Below, one piece after another: positions 28,912 through 37,663 of a DNA stretch of 64,000 nt. The translations under genes were made by a program, and so were the position numbers. Origin of the DNA: Trebonia sp963836195 (lineage in GTDB: Bacteria > Actinomycetota > Actinomycetes > Streptosporangiales > Streptosporangiaceae). Numbering within the stretch: the first letter of the stretch is position 1; each line of letters opens with the position of its first letter. The stretch covers positions 1-64,000 of the forward strand of contig CAWIIX010000018.1 of NCBI GenBank assembly GCA_963836195.1, read 5' to 3'. A model generated the notes under the pieces. The model ran no database searches. It was not told the origin of the DNA and worked only from the letters and a program-made list of their open reading frames with translations.

Positions 28912-29904
28912 CTACTGCATCGCCTCCGCCAGCAGCGTGATCGACCGCAGCCGCGCCTCCACGCCCGACGCCTGGTGGACGGTGATGAGCTCGTCGGCCT
29001 CGGTCTGCTTGCGGAAGTCGTCGAGGTAGTCGCTCACCTCGCCCGGCGTGCCGACGGCGGCGTAGCGGAGCATCTGGTCCACGTGCATCCCGGCCGAGCT
29101 GCCCAGCAGCTCGTCCGCCTGCTCGTCGGTCATGTCCTCGGGCGGGATGCCGACGTGCCGGGAGAACAGGCTGATCGCCCGCGCCCGGCGGATGGCGTGG
29201 AACTGCTCGCGGGCCGCGGCGGCGGTGTCGGCGGCGGTCACGTTGACGCCGACGATCGCGTAGGGGCGGTCGAGCTGGGCCGACGGCTTGAACTCGCTGC
29301 GGTAGGCCGCAAGCGCGGCGAACAGCGCGTCCGGCGCGAAGTGCGACGCGAACGCGTAGGGCAGCCCGAGCGCCGCCGCCAGTTGCGCGCCGAACAGCGA
29401 CGAGCCCAGCATGTACAGCGGCACCCGCGAGCCCTTGCCCGGGATCGCGTCCACGCCCGGTACCAGCGACGAGCCCGCCAGGTAGGCCTGGAGCTCCCGG
29501 ACGTCCTGCGGGAACGCGTCGGACGACCGGGGGTCGCGCCGCATCGCCCGGAACGTGGCCTGGTCGGAGCCGGGGGCCCGGCCGAGGCCGAGGTCGATGC
29601 GGTGCGGGTACATCGCGTCGAGCGCCCCGAACTGCTCCGCGATCGTCAGCGGCGAGTGGTTGGGCAGCATGACGCCGCCCGCCCCGAGCCTGATGGTCGA
29701 AGTGTGCGCGCCAACGTGCGCGATCACCACGCTGGTGGCGGCCGAGGCGATGGTCGGCATGTTGTGATGCTCGGCGTACCAGACCCGGGTGTAGCCGAGC
29801 TCCTCCGCCCGCCGCGCGACCGCGACGCTGGCCGCGAACGCGTCGGTGACGGTCTGACCTCGGGCGATCGGCACGAGGTCCAGGATCGATAGGGGAAGGC
29901 GCAT
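28912..29904 (-). CDS. LLM-class flavin-dependent oxidoreductase
   Basis: This 330-residue bacterial-luciferase-like protein of the MsnO8/YhbW type has LPLSILDLVPIARG at the N-terminus, RVWYAEHHNMPTIASAATSV, IRLGAGGVMLPNHSPL, RIDLGLGRAPGSD and PLYMLGSSLFGAQLAA. Such enzymes use FMNH2 or F420. The substrate cannot be deduced. Gpx lies 4 bp upstream on the same strand, so the two are likely one operon with a possible redox-defence role. Confidence 0.88.
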   Translation of the reverse strand: MRLPLSILDLVPIARGQTVTDAFAASVAVARRAEELGYTRVWYAEHHNMPTIASAATSVVIAHVGAHTSTIRLGAGGVMLPNHSPLTIAEQFGALDAMYPHRIDLGLGRAPGSDQATFRAMRRDPRSSDAFPQDVRELQAYLAGSSLVPGVDAIPGKGSRVPLYMLGSSLFGAQLAAALGLPYAFASHFAPDALFAALAAYRSEFKPSAQLDRPYAIVGVNVTAADTAAAAREQFHAIRRARAISLFSRHVGIPPEDMTDEQADELLGSSAGMHVDQMLRYAAVGTPGEVSDYLDDFRKQTEADELITVHQASGVEARLRSITLLAEAMQ

Positions 29905-29908
29905 CGGA

Positions 29909-30442
29909 TTACAGGTAGTTGTCCAGGTCGGCCTTGATGTCGGCCGGCGCCACCGGCGGCTCGTACCGCTTGATCACGGTGCCGTCGCGGCCGATCAGGA
30001 ACTTGGTGAAGTTCCACTTGACCTCGTCGGTGCCGTTCGCCTCGGGCCGGATCTTGGAGATCGCGTCGTAGAACCCCCCGTACTGGGGGCCGAAGTCACC
30101 GGGCGCCTGCGCCCGCAGGTACTGGTACAGCGGGTCGGCGTCGGGGCCGTTCACGTCGATCTTGGCCAGCACCGGGAAGGTCACGTCGTAGGTCGTCTTG
30201 CAGAACTCCTGGATCTCCGCGTCGGTGCCCGGCTCCTGCTCCTTGAACTGGTTGGACGGGAACCCGAGGATCTCGAGCCCGCGGTCCTTCTCGTCCCGGT
30301 ACAGCGCCTCGAGGCCCTCGTACTGCGGCGTCAGCCCGCACTTGCTGGCCACGTTGACGATAAGCAGCACCTTGCCCGCGTAGTCGCTCAGCTCGACCTT
30401 GCCGCCGTCGGCGGCGGTCGCGGTGAAGTCGTGCGTACTCAT
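29909..30442 (-). CDS. Glutathione/thioredoxin peroxidase (Gpx family)
   Basis: This 177-residue thioredoxin-fold peroxidase has the catalytic tetrad: Cys35 in NVASKCGLT, Gln65 in FPSNQF, and Trp/Asn in KWNFTKFL. A second Cys81 (EFCKTT) sits where the resolving cysteine of atypical two-Cys, thioredoxin-dependent Gpx enzymes lies, so thioredoxin rather than glutathione is the likely reductant (family knowledge). ATG 30442 follows TTGGAGGACATC. It is the first gene of a pair with the LLM oxidoreductase. Confidence 0.93.
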   Translation of the reverse strand: MSTHDFTATAADGGKVELSDYAGKVLLIVNVASKCGLTPQYEGLEALYRDEKDRGLEILGFPSNQFKEQEPGTDAEIQEFCKTTYDVTFPVLAKIDVNGPDADPLYQYLRAQAPGDFGPQYGGFYDAISKIRPEANGTDEVKWNFTKFLIGRDGTVIKRYEPPVAPADIKADLDNYL

Positions 30443-30594
30443 GATGTCCTCCAAGTGACTGGCCTCAGCCCCGACCGCCCCAGCCGGGCACGGTCGGTCC
30501 GCGTTTCCGAAGAGGTAGAACATGCGGGTTCGCGCCGATCATCCCGCGCGAGCGGTCCCATTACGGGTCGGGGCACGTCGAGTACCCTGGCTCG

Positions 30595-31563
30595 GTGACC
30601 GGAGACGCTTCGCTTGGCACCGCCGCCGGGCCGGCCGGCCGGGTCGGCACCAGCCTGCCGGAACTGGTCGACCACGTCGCGGCCGAATACCGGCTGGGCG
30701 ACGTCGGCGACTGGTCGGTGATCGCCACCGGGTACGAGGACTGCAACATCGACCTGCGGGCGGAGCGCGCGCGGGTCGTGATCAAGGTCTTCGCGGCCGG
30801 CCGCCCGGCCGGGATCGCCGCTCGCACCGCCGCGATCATCGCCGACGTCACCGCGGCGGGGGTTCGCCACCCGCGGCTGCACGCCGACGCCGCGGGCGGC
30901 GACGTGCACGCCTACGACGGGCACCGGCTGCTGGTCATGGACTTCGCCCCCGGCCAGACCTTCTACGACCTGGGCCGCCCGCCAGACGAGGCCGAGCTGG
31001 CCACGGTCGTCGAGCAGGCGGCGCTGATTCACGGCGTCGACGCGCGCCCGGAGCCCGTGTTCGACTCGTGGGCCATCGCCAACCTGGTCCCGCTGGCCGG
31101 CCAGGTCGGCGACCTGCTCGACCCCGAGCAGCGCCGCCTCGTGGACGGGGCCATCGCCGAGCTGGCCCGGCTTGACTTCGCGGCCCTTCCGCACACGCTC
31201 ATCCACGCCGACCTGACGGCCGGCAATGTGCTGCTCGGCCCCGACGGCCAGATCACCGTGCTCGACTTCGCACTCGCCAACCGCTGGCCGCGGCTGCAAG
31301 AGCTCGCGGTGATCGCGGCCAGCCTCCTGCACGGCTCCCCGGAGCCCCTGCCGTCGCGGATGGACCGGGTCGCCCGGCTGTACGAGGCCGCCAGCCCGCG
31401 CCCGCTCACCCCGGCCGAGGAGGCCGCCCTGCCCGCGATCGGCCGCGCCGCCGCCGCGATGGAGCTCCTCGGCGGCCTGAACCAGTGGCGGCAGGGCAAC
31501 CGCGGCCCGGAGACCGACTCCCTGATCGACATCGGCACCGCCGGCCTGCGCGACTACGCCTGA
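30595..31563 (+). CDS. Aminoglycoside-phosphotransferase/kinase-like protein
   Basis: This 322-residue protein-kinase-like fold has an N-lobe with RVVIKVF (Lys) and a hinge RLLVMDFAPGQTF. The catalytic loop is LIHADLTAGNVLL and the DFG-equivalent is VLDFALAN, with Ala in place of Gly or Asp. It resembles the homoserine-kinase-II/APH family. The substrate could be a small metabolite or antibiotic; nothing in the context decides. It starts at GTG 30595. The last codons fall within a 38-bp tandem repeat. Confidence 0.8.
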   Translation: MTGDASLGTAAGPAGRVGTSLPELVDHVAAEYRLGDVGDWSVIATGYEDCNIDLRAERARVVIKVFAAGRPAGIAARTAAIIADVTAAGVRHPRLHADAAGGDVHAYDGHRLLVMDFAPGQTFYDLGRPPDEAELATVVEQAALIHGVDARPEPVFDSWAIANLVPLAGQVGDLLDPEQRRLVDGAIAELARLDFAALPHTLIHADLTAGNVLLGPDGQITVLDFALANRWPRLQELAVIAASLLHGSPEPLPSRMDRVARLYEAASPRPLTPAEEAALPAIGRAAAAMELLGGLNQWRQGNRGPETDSLIDIGTAGLRDYA

Positions 31564-31626
31564 CCGGCATCGTCGCCGCCGGCCTGCGCGACTAAGCCTG
31601 GTCGACATCGGCACCATCGGCCGCCC
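31531..31626 (+). repeat. 38-bp tandem repeat over the kinase-like gene 3' end
   Basis: Copies begin at 31531, 31569 and 31607 (partial). The block CGCCGGCCTGCGCGACTA then GCCTG is shared by the first two. The first copy contains the stop codon of the gene, the others lie beyond it. The period is 38 bp, so it is not frame-preserving. Confidence 0.85.
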
Positions 31627-32089
31627 TCGGCGAGACCCCCCGCCTGGTCCGGCGGTCGGGCCTCGACAGCCACATCGTCCCCATCGTTACCACGTACACC
31701 AAGCCGAATCGGACATAGCGTCATTGTGGGTTGTTCGGGTCGTATAGCGCCCATAACGGCACACGATGACCCCCTCGGGCCTCAAGCGCCGTCCCGAACG
31801 GCACACAATCATCGCTCCCGCCCGGATCGACCCGCCTTTGCGCCTGGCGTGAGCCAGGCCAAGGTCAAGATCAAGATCGGTCGTCCGAACGGTCGCGTGT
31901 TCACCCGTCCGGCCGCCTGAGAGCGCCCGCCTCGGGCCACGCTAGCCGAGGGTGGCAGTCGCGGCCCGGAGCTGGCCGAGCGCTCCACCCAGCCCGTTAG
32001 CCCGGCCGCCGACACGCGCCGGCCGGGCTGGGTGGAACCCGCGGCCGTTCGGAAAACTAAGGCCGTTGACCTTGACTTCGGCCGGGCGG
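31627..32089. repeat. Gene-free stretch with an inverted pair of repeat sequences
   Basis: No convincing gene is visible. Bases 31858-31917 and 32014-32076 (minus strand) are diverged inverted copies sharing TCAAGRTCAA, TCCGAACGG then CGCG, GTTC, ACCC and CCGGCCG in order. Both contain CCGAACGG and look like distant members of the dispersed element family. ACGGCACACAATCAT and ACGGCACACGATGA at about 31757 and 31796 are another small direct repeat. Confidence 0.55.
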
Positions 32090-32959
32090 TTACCGGTACG
32101 AGTACTGCTCGTTCGGGAACGCGCCCGACGCGACGTCGGCCGCGAACTCGGAAGCGGCCGACCGGAGGGTGGCCGCCACGTCGGCGTAGCGCTTGGCGAA
32201 CTTGGGCGAGCGGGCCGACAGCCCGGCCATGTCCTGCCACACCAGCACCTGCGCGTCGCACTCAGGACCGGCCCCGATGCCGATCGTCGGAATGACCAGG
32301 GTCTGGGTGATCCGGGCGCCGAGCTCGGACGGGATGCCCTCGAGGACGACCGCGAACGCACCCGCGGCCTCGAGCGCCTTGGCGTCGTGCAGCAGCCGGT
32401 CGCCGGCCTCGGAGCCGCGGCCCTGGACCCGGAAGCCGCCCAACGCGTGCACCGACTGCGGGGTCAGGCCGACGTGGCCCATGACCGGGACGCCCGCCCC
32501 GACCAGCTCCTCCACGTGCGGGGCGACGCGCTGGCCGCCCTCGAGCTTGACCGCGTGCGCGCCCGCCTCCTTCATGAACCGGGCGGCGGCGTGCAGCGCC
32601 TCGCCCGGCGAGGCCTGGTACGAGCCGAACGGCAGGTCGGCGACCACCATCGCCCGCTTGGTACCGCGCACGACGGCTGCGGTCAGCGGGATCAGGTCAT
32701 CGACGGTCACCGGGATCGTGGTCTCGTAGCCGAACACCACGTTGCCGGCCGAGTCCCCGACCAGCAGCACCGGAATCCCGGCCTCATCGAAGATCCCGGC
32801 CGTGAGGGCGTCGTAGGCGGTGAGCATCGGCCACTTCTCGCCGCGGGCCTTCGCGGCGGCGATGTCCCTGATCGTGACCCGCCCCGAGCGGCGGCCGCCG
32901 TACAGCGGCTCTGATTCCTGCGTCGGCAGCGTACGCGGCGATATGTCCTGTGACGACAT
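32090..32959 (-). CDS. panB: 3-methyl-2-oxobutanoate hydroxymethyltransferase
   Basis: This 289-residue TIM-barrel enzyme makes ketopantoate from ketoisovalerate using methylene-tetrahydrofolate, the first step of pantothenate synthesis. Hallmarks: WPMLTAYDALTAGIFDEAGI, LLVGDSAGNVVFGYETT (metal-binding Asp), DLPFGSYQ, AVKLEGG, MGHVGLTPQ and IPTIGIGAGPECDAQVLVWQD. ATG 32959 is set by TTGGAGGATCTGACG upstream. The N-terminal 20 residues before GRVTIRDI are poorly conserved, as in other actinobacteria. panC and panD are not in the window. Confidence 0.96.
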   Translation of the reverse strand: MSSQDISPRTLPTQESEPLYGGRRSGRVTIRDIAAAKARGEKWPMLTAYDALTAGIFDEAGIPVLLVGDSAGNVVFGYETTIPVTVDDLIPLTAAVVRGTKRAMVVADLPFGSYQASPGEALHAAARFMKEAGAHAVKLEGGQRVAPHVEELVGAGVPVMGHVGLTPQSVHALGGFRVQGRGSEAGDRLLHDAKALEAAGAFAVVLEGIPSELGARITQTLVIPTIGIGAGPECDAQVLVWQDMAGLSARSPKFAKRYADVAATLRSAASEFAADVASGAFPNEQYSYR

Positions 32960-33046
32960 CGTCAGATCCTCCAAGTCTCGAGGCGCCCCTGCGGCGTACC
33001 CGGACGGACCAATAATCGCATGCCGGCGGCGTGCGAGGATAGTGAT

Positions 33047-34873
33047 GTGGCTAGCGACTCCCCCCTCAACAACGTGACCGGGCGTGACCATTTCACCGCC
33101 GACGACTTCGCGGCGGCGGACGCCATCGTCAGCGAGCTGTTCGACCGAGGCGGTCAGCCCGCGATCGCCTACGGCATCGTGGCCGACGGCGAGCTGGTGC
33201 ACAGCGCCGGGTTCGGCGCCCGGGTCCTCGGCGCCGGGCCGCCGGACGCGGACACGGTGTTCCGGATCGCGTCCATGTCCAAGTCGTTCACCGCGTCGGC
33301 CGTCCTGCTGCTGCGCGACGCCGGCGCGCTGGCGCTGGACGACCCGGCCGCCCAATACGTGCCCGAGCTGGCCGGCTGGACCTACGGGTCGGCCGACGCC
33401 GCCCCGGTGACGATCCGGCAGCTGCTGACGATGACGGCCGGGTTCCCGACCGACGACCCGTGGGGTGACCGGCAGCAGGGGCTGCCGATCACCGCGTTCG
33501 ACCAGCTGCTGGCGGCCGGGGTCTCGTTCAACTGGGCGCCAGGGACCCGGTTCGAGTACTCCAACCTCGGCTACGCGATCCTCGGCCGGGTGGTGACGAT
33601 GGCGTCCGGTGTCCTCTACGACGAGTTCATCAGGACCCGGCTGCTGGCGCCGCTCGGCCTCGGCCGGACCGGCTTCAACGCCGACGAGTTCGACCAGGGG
33701 AACCTGGCCGTCGGCTACCGGCACGGGCACGCCGGCTGGACCGAGGTGCCGTTCGACCCGTACGGCGCGTTCGCCCCGATGGGCGGCGTGTTCTCGACCG
33801 TCTCCGACCTCGCGGGCTGGGTCGCCGGGTTCGCGGCCGCGTTCCCGCCCGACGGAACCGCCAGCGATAGCAACAACGGTAAAAACGGTGCCCATCCGCT
33901 CCCTCCCGCGTCCCGCCGGCAGATGCAGCTGCCGCAGGCCGTGACCGGCTGGCGGGCGGCCGGGCGGCTGCCGGGCGGCCCGCCCGCCCCGCCCGAGTAC
34001 TACGGGTTCGGCCTCTTCGTGGACGAGGACCCGTCCCTCGGCCGGGTGGTCTCGCACAGCGGCGGCTACCCCGGGTTCGGCTCCAACATGCGCTGGCACC
34101 CGGCCACCGGCATCGGCGTGATCGCCCTCGGCAACGGCACCTACGCCCCGATGTCCCCGCTCACCGGCCTGGTCCTCGACGCCCTGGTGCCGTCTTCAAG
34201 CGCCTACCAGGTCGCCCTCGCCCCGGCCAAGACCGGAACAACCGGAGCGGACGCAGGCGCCCCCTGGCCGCAGACCCTCGCGGCCCAGGAAAAAGTCGAC
34301 CGCCTCCTGGCCGACTGGGACGACGCCGCCGCCGACGCGCTGTTCACCGAGAACGTCGCCCTCGACGGCCCCTACAGCGAGCGCCGCCACACGATCGGCC
34401 TGATCCGCGAGCGCATCGGCGACTTCACCGCCGACCGCAGCCGCGCGGCCCAGTCCGACACCCCGGCCCACCGCCGCTGGTGGCTGACGGGGGAGAACGG
34501 CACCGTGCAGGCGCAGATCCAGCTCAGCCCCGAGCGCTCGCCGCGGGTGATGTCGCTGACCCTGGCCGTCCCGCCGGCCCCGGGCTCGGCCCTCGCCCGG
34601 GCCCTCGACGCCGTGCTCGAGTGGCTGAACGACCCTGGGCAGGACTGGCCGTCGTCGCTGCCGGTGGCGGCGTCGGCCGACGCGGGCCTGATCGCCCGCC
34701 GCCTGCGGATGGCCGCCGCCTGGGCCGGGAAGTGCGCGGTGGGCGCGTTCCAGGCCGGCAGCGGCGCCGCCTCGACGACGGTCGAGCTCGTCGGCGAGCA
34801 CGCCCCGGTCACGCTGTCGCTGCTGGTCAACCGGGCCACCGGCGAGCTCCGCGAGGCCGACGTAACGCTATGA
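33047..34873 (+). CDS. Serine hydrolase (class C beta-lactamase-like) with C-terminal extension
   Basis: This 608-residue protein has a penicillin-binding-protein fold up to about residue 385: SxxK is SMSK (Ser76, Lys79), YxN is in FEYSNLGYA, and HSGGYPG replaces KTG. Relatives are esterases, peptidases or amidases, less often beta-lactamases. About 200 extra C-terminal residues (from KVDRLLADWDDAAADALF) form a second, mostly beta domain seen in related actinobacterial hydrolases. No signal peptide is visible, so it is probably cytosolic. GTG 33047 has GAGGA upstream; ATG 33020 is an alternative. It is divergent from panB. Confidence 0.85.
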   Translation: MASDSPLNNVTGRDHFTADDFAAADAIVSELFDRGGQPAIAYGIVADGELVHSAGFGARVLGAGPPDADTVFRIASMSKSFTASAVLLLRDAGALALDDPAAQYVPELAGWTYGSADAAPVTIRQLLTMTAGFPTDDPWGDRQQGLPITAFDQLLAAGVSFNWAPGTRFEYSNLGYAILGRVVTMASGVLYDEFIRTRLLAPLGLGRTGFNADEFDQGNLAVGYRHGHAGWTEVPFDPYGAFAPMGGVFSTVSDLAGWVAGFAAAFPPDGTASDSNNGKNGAHPLPPASRRQMQLPQAVTGWRAAGRLPGGPPAPPEYYGFGLFVDEDPSLGRVVSHSGGYPGFGSNMRWHPATGIGVIALGNGTYAPMSPLTGLVLDALVPSSSAYQVALAPAKTGTTGADAGAPWPQTLAAQEKVDRLLADWDDAAADALFTENVALDGPYSERRHTIGLIRERIGDFTADRSRAAQSDTPAHRRWWLTGENGTVQAQIQLSPERSPRVMSLTLAVPPAPGSALARALDAVLEWLNDPGQDWPSSLPVAASADAGLIARRLRMAAAWAGKCAVGAFQAGSGAASTTVELVGEHAPVTLSLLVNRATGELREADVTL

Positions 34874-34904
34874 AAAACTGACAAACCCCGCCAGGAATAG
34901 ATTC

Positions 34905-34927
34905 CGATACGGTCCTGTTCCGTATCG
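34905..34927. promoter_or_regulatory. Probable TetR operator upstream of the MFS exporter
   Basis: CGATACGG (34905-34912), 7 bp, CCGTATCG (34920-34927) is a perfect inverted repeat with 8-bp arms. It lies 80 bp before the GTG of the exporter, whose downstream neighbour encodes a TetR regulator. Confidence 0.7.
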
Positions 34928-35008
34928 ATAGTGCCGCGCCCGGGCGTCGTCTTGACGACGCCCGCGAGCGCGCCGGCACGGAAGCTTTCCGGAGTTCTGG
35001 AGGGGCCT

Positions 35009-36688
35009 GTGGACACGTCAACGATCCAGCGCAGGCGATGGATCATCCTCGGCGTGCTCGTCGTCGGACTGCTCGCCATCGTCATCGACAACACCGTTCT
35101 CAACGTCGCGCTCAAGACCATCGCCAGCCCGGCCGGCGGCCTCGGCGCCAGCCAGTCCCAGCTCGAGTGGGCGATCAACTCCTACACGCTCGTCTTCGCG
35201 GGCCTGCTGTTCACCTTCGGGGTGGTCGGCGACCGCATCGGCCGCAAGCGCGTGCTCATGGTCGGCCTGGCCCTGTTCGGCATCGGCTCCCTGCTGTCCG
35301 CCTACTCGCACTCGCCCGACCAGCTGATCGCGGCCCGCGCGGCGATGGGCCTGGGCGGCGCGGCGGTGATGCCGCAGACCCTGTCGATCATCGCCAACGT
35401 CTTCGAGCCGCAGGAGCGGGCGAGGGCGATCGGCATCTGGACCTCCGCCGTCGGCATCGGCGTCGCGATCGGCCCGGTCCTCGGCGGCCTGCTGCTGACC
35501 CACTTCTGGTGGGGCTCGGTCTTCCTGATCAACGTCCCGGTCACCGCCGTCGGCCTGGTGGCCGCGTTCTTCCTGGTCCCGGAGTCCCGCAACCCCGCCC
35601 CGGGCCGGATCGACCTCGTCGGCGTGCTCGGCTCCGTCCTCGGCCTGGTGCTGCTGATCTACGGGGTCGTCCAGGGCGGCGACGGCGCGTCGTGGCTGAG
35701 CGCCGGCGTACTCGGACCGCTGCTCGGCGGCCTGGCCGTGCTCGCCCTGTTCGTCTGGTGGGAAGCCCGCATCGAGCACCCCAGCCTCGACGTCCGCCTG
35801 TTCAAGAACCGGACGCTCTCGGCCAGCGTCGGATCGATCGCGCTGCTGTTCTTCGGCATGGGCGGCGTCTACTTCTTCACCAGCTTCTACCTGCAGAACG
35901 TCCGCGGCTACAGCCCGCTCGAGGCCGGCGCGCTGGCGGTGCCGTTCGCGCTCGCGCAGTTCCTGATGGCGCCGCGCAGCGCCCCGCTGGTCAACCGGTA
36001 CGGCGTCCGGGCGGTCGGGGTGGCGGGGATGCTGCTGAACGCGATCGCGATCGGCGGCTACGCGTTCATCGGCACCGCCTCGCCGATCTGGATCGTCGCG
36101 GTGCTCTACTTCGTCCAGGGGGCCGGGCTCGGCGTGGCCATCCCGGCCGCGACCGCCAGCGTCATGCAGGCCCTGCCGCGCGAGCGGGCCGGGGCCGGGT
36201 CGGCCCTGTCCAACACCGCTCGCCAGGTCGCGGTCGCGCTCAGCGTGGCCGTGCTCGGCTCGATCCTCGCGCAGGCCTACCGAACCTCGCTCAGCCCGAC
36301 CCTGTCGAGGCTGCCGGCGTCGGCCAGGGACGCGGCCGGCACCTCGATCACCGCCACCCAGGCGCTCGCCCAGCACCTCGGCCCGGCCGGCCGGTTCCTG
36401 CTCGCCCCCGCCGACGCGTCGTTCGTGGACGCCATGCGGATCACCACCGCCATCGCGGCCGGGCTGGCGGTCATCGGCGCGATCGCGGTGTCCCGCTGGA
36501 TGCCGGGTAAGCCGAGGCCTACCATCGAGGAAATCGAGGAAATCGTCGCCAGGGAGATCGCGGCCGCCGAGCGCGACCTCGCGCTGGTCGCCCGCCCCCG
36601 GCCGAGCGAAGAGGAAAATTCAACAACCAGTTATCTCGAACGGACCGTTGCTTCGCCCGGCAGCGCCAGCGAGCCTGCCGACGGGTAA
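35009..36688 (+). CDS. MFS drug exporter (DHA2, 14-TM type)
   Basis: This 559-residue membrane protein has about 14 hydrophobic helices and the DHA2 motifs: DNTVLNVALKTI in helix 1, GDRIGRKRVLMVG in loop 2-3 and IGPVLGGLLL (motif C, antiport) in helix 5. It should export drugs or metabolites by proton exchange. GTG 35009 follows CTGGAGGGG. The cytosolic tail after helix 14 (EEIEEIVAREIAAAERDL) ends in SYLERTVASP, encoded by a copy of the dispersed CGAACGGACCGTT element, so the last 20 or so residues derive from a repeat. The TetR gene follows after 52 bp. Confidence 0.92.
   Translation: MDTSTIQRRRWIILGVLVVGLLAIVIDNTVLNVALKTIASPAGGLGASQSQLEWAINSYTLVFAGLLFTFGVVGDRIGRKRVLMVGLALFGIGSLLSAYSHSPDQLIAARAAMGLGGAAVMPQTLSIIANVFEPQERARAIGIWTSAVGIGVAIGPVLGGLLLTHFWWGSVFLINVPVTAVGLVAAFFLVPESRNPAPGRIDLVGVLGSVLGLVLLIYGVVQGGDGASWLSAGVLGPLLGGLAVLALFVWWEARIEHPSLDVRLFKNRTLSASVGSIALLFFGMGGVYFFTSFYLQNVRGYSPLEAGALAVPFALAQFLMAPRSAPLVNRYGVRAVGVAGMLLNAIAIGGYAFIGTASPIWIVAVLYFVQGAGLGVAIPAATASVMQALPRERAGAGSALSNTARQVAVALSVAVLGSILAQAYRTSLSPTLSRLPASARDAAGTSITATQALAQHLGPAGRFLLAPADASFVDAMRITTAIAAGLAVIGAIAVSRWMPGKPRPTIEEIEEIVAREIAAAERDLALVARPRPSEEENSTTSYLERTVASPGSASEPADG
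36632..36650 (+). repeat. Dispersed CGAACGGACCGTT element inside the MFS 3' end
   Basis: TATCTCGAACGGACCGTTG plus CTTCGCC, preceded by an A-rich AAAATTCAACAACCAG tract. It is translated in frame and shifts the stop codon beyond the element. Confidence 0.75.
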
Positions 36689-36740
36689 CCTACCCGGCGG
36701 CGACAAGACCACAGAGAACGAGGAGAGGTGAATCCCGGCC

Positions 36741-37469
36741 ATGCGAACCACGCACGACCCCAGCCCGTCAGCGGACGTGACCGCTGACGCCGCCGCCGGG
36801 ATCCCGGCCGCGCCGGGGCTGCCCCCGAACGCCCGGGTAGCCCCCAGCAGCGGGCCCGCCCAGGACTGCACGGCCGCCCGGCGCCCCGGGCGGCCGCGCA
36901 GCGAGCAGGCCGAGCAGGCGATACTCGACGCCACCCTGGAGGCGGTCGGCGACCGCGGCATCGACGGCGTCAGCTGCGAGGACGTCGCCGCCCGGGCCGG
37001 CGTCGGCAAGGCCACCCTGTACCGCCGCTGGCCCGGCAAGGAGGACCTGCTGATCGCCGCGTTCGCGGCCCTCAAGCGGCCCCTGCCGGAGCCGCGCGGC
37101 GAGTCGGTCCGCGACGACCTGATCGCGATGCTCGAGGTGATGGCCGAGGACGCCGAGGACCCCCGGTTCGCCCAGCAGTACGCGCTGCTGCACGCCGAGG
37201 GCGAGCGCTACCCCCGGCTGGTGGCGCTGTACAAAGAGCGCGTGGTCGAGCCCCGCCGCGAGCTGATGCGGTCGGTCCTCCGCCGCGGCATCGCCGCCGG
37301 CGAGATCCGCGCCGACGCCGACGTGGAGATCGCGATGCTCGCGCTCACCGGCGCGATCATGATCCGGGGCAAGCACGACGCGCTCCCGGCCGAGCCCTGC
37401 TTCGCGACCCGCGTCGTCGACGAGCTCCTGCTCGGCCTCGCCCCTCGCCCCGCCAACGCCCCCGGCTAG
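36741..37469 (+). CDS. TetR-family repressor
   Basis: This 242-residue protein has a long disordered N-terminus (about 45 residues). The helix-turn-helix follows (ILDATLEAVGDRGIDGVSCEDVAARAGVGKATLYRRWPGKEDLL), then a TetR_C_16-like ligand domain (EVMAEDAEDPRFAQQYALLHAEG ... RRELMRSVLRRGIAAGEI). It lies directly behind the DHA2 exporter, and the perfect palindrome at 34905-34927 is its likely operator. The expected logic is derepression of the exporter when the substrate binds. AGGAGAGG precedes ATG 36741. Confidence 0.9.
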   Translation: MRTTHDPSPSADVTADAAAGIPAAPGLPPNARVAPSSGPAQDCTAARRPGRPRSEQAEQAILDATLEAVGDRGIDGVSCEDVAARAGVGKATLYRRWPGKEDLLIAAFAALKRPLPEPRGESVRDDLIAMLEVMAEDAEDPRFAQQYALLHAEGERYPRLVALYKERVVEPRRELMRSVLRRGIAAGEIRADADVEIAMLALTGAIMIRGKHDALPAEPCFATRVVDELLLGLAPRPANAPG

Positions 37470-37663
37470 CCGCCGAGGTCCTCGCACCCGCGCGTCGGCT
37501 GCCCCTCATCAACTGTTCATCTGCGCGGCCCGGATACCCCGCGATCGTCACCCCGCCTGGGTGATGCATGCCCTCGCCGCCGGCGGCGATCCTGGGAGCC
37601 GCCACGCCGGCGACGATCCGGCGCGGGTCGGCGGGCTATCGGAACAGGGAGCGGGGCAGCGGC

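Noticed and set aside
28900..29892. 330-aa plus-strand ORF
   Set aside because: It is an exact shadow of the minus-strand LLM oxidoreductase, which has clear family motifs.
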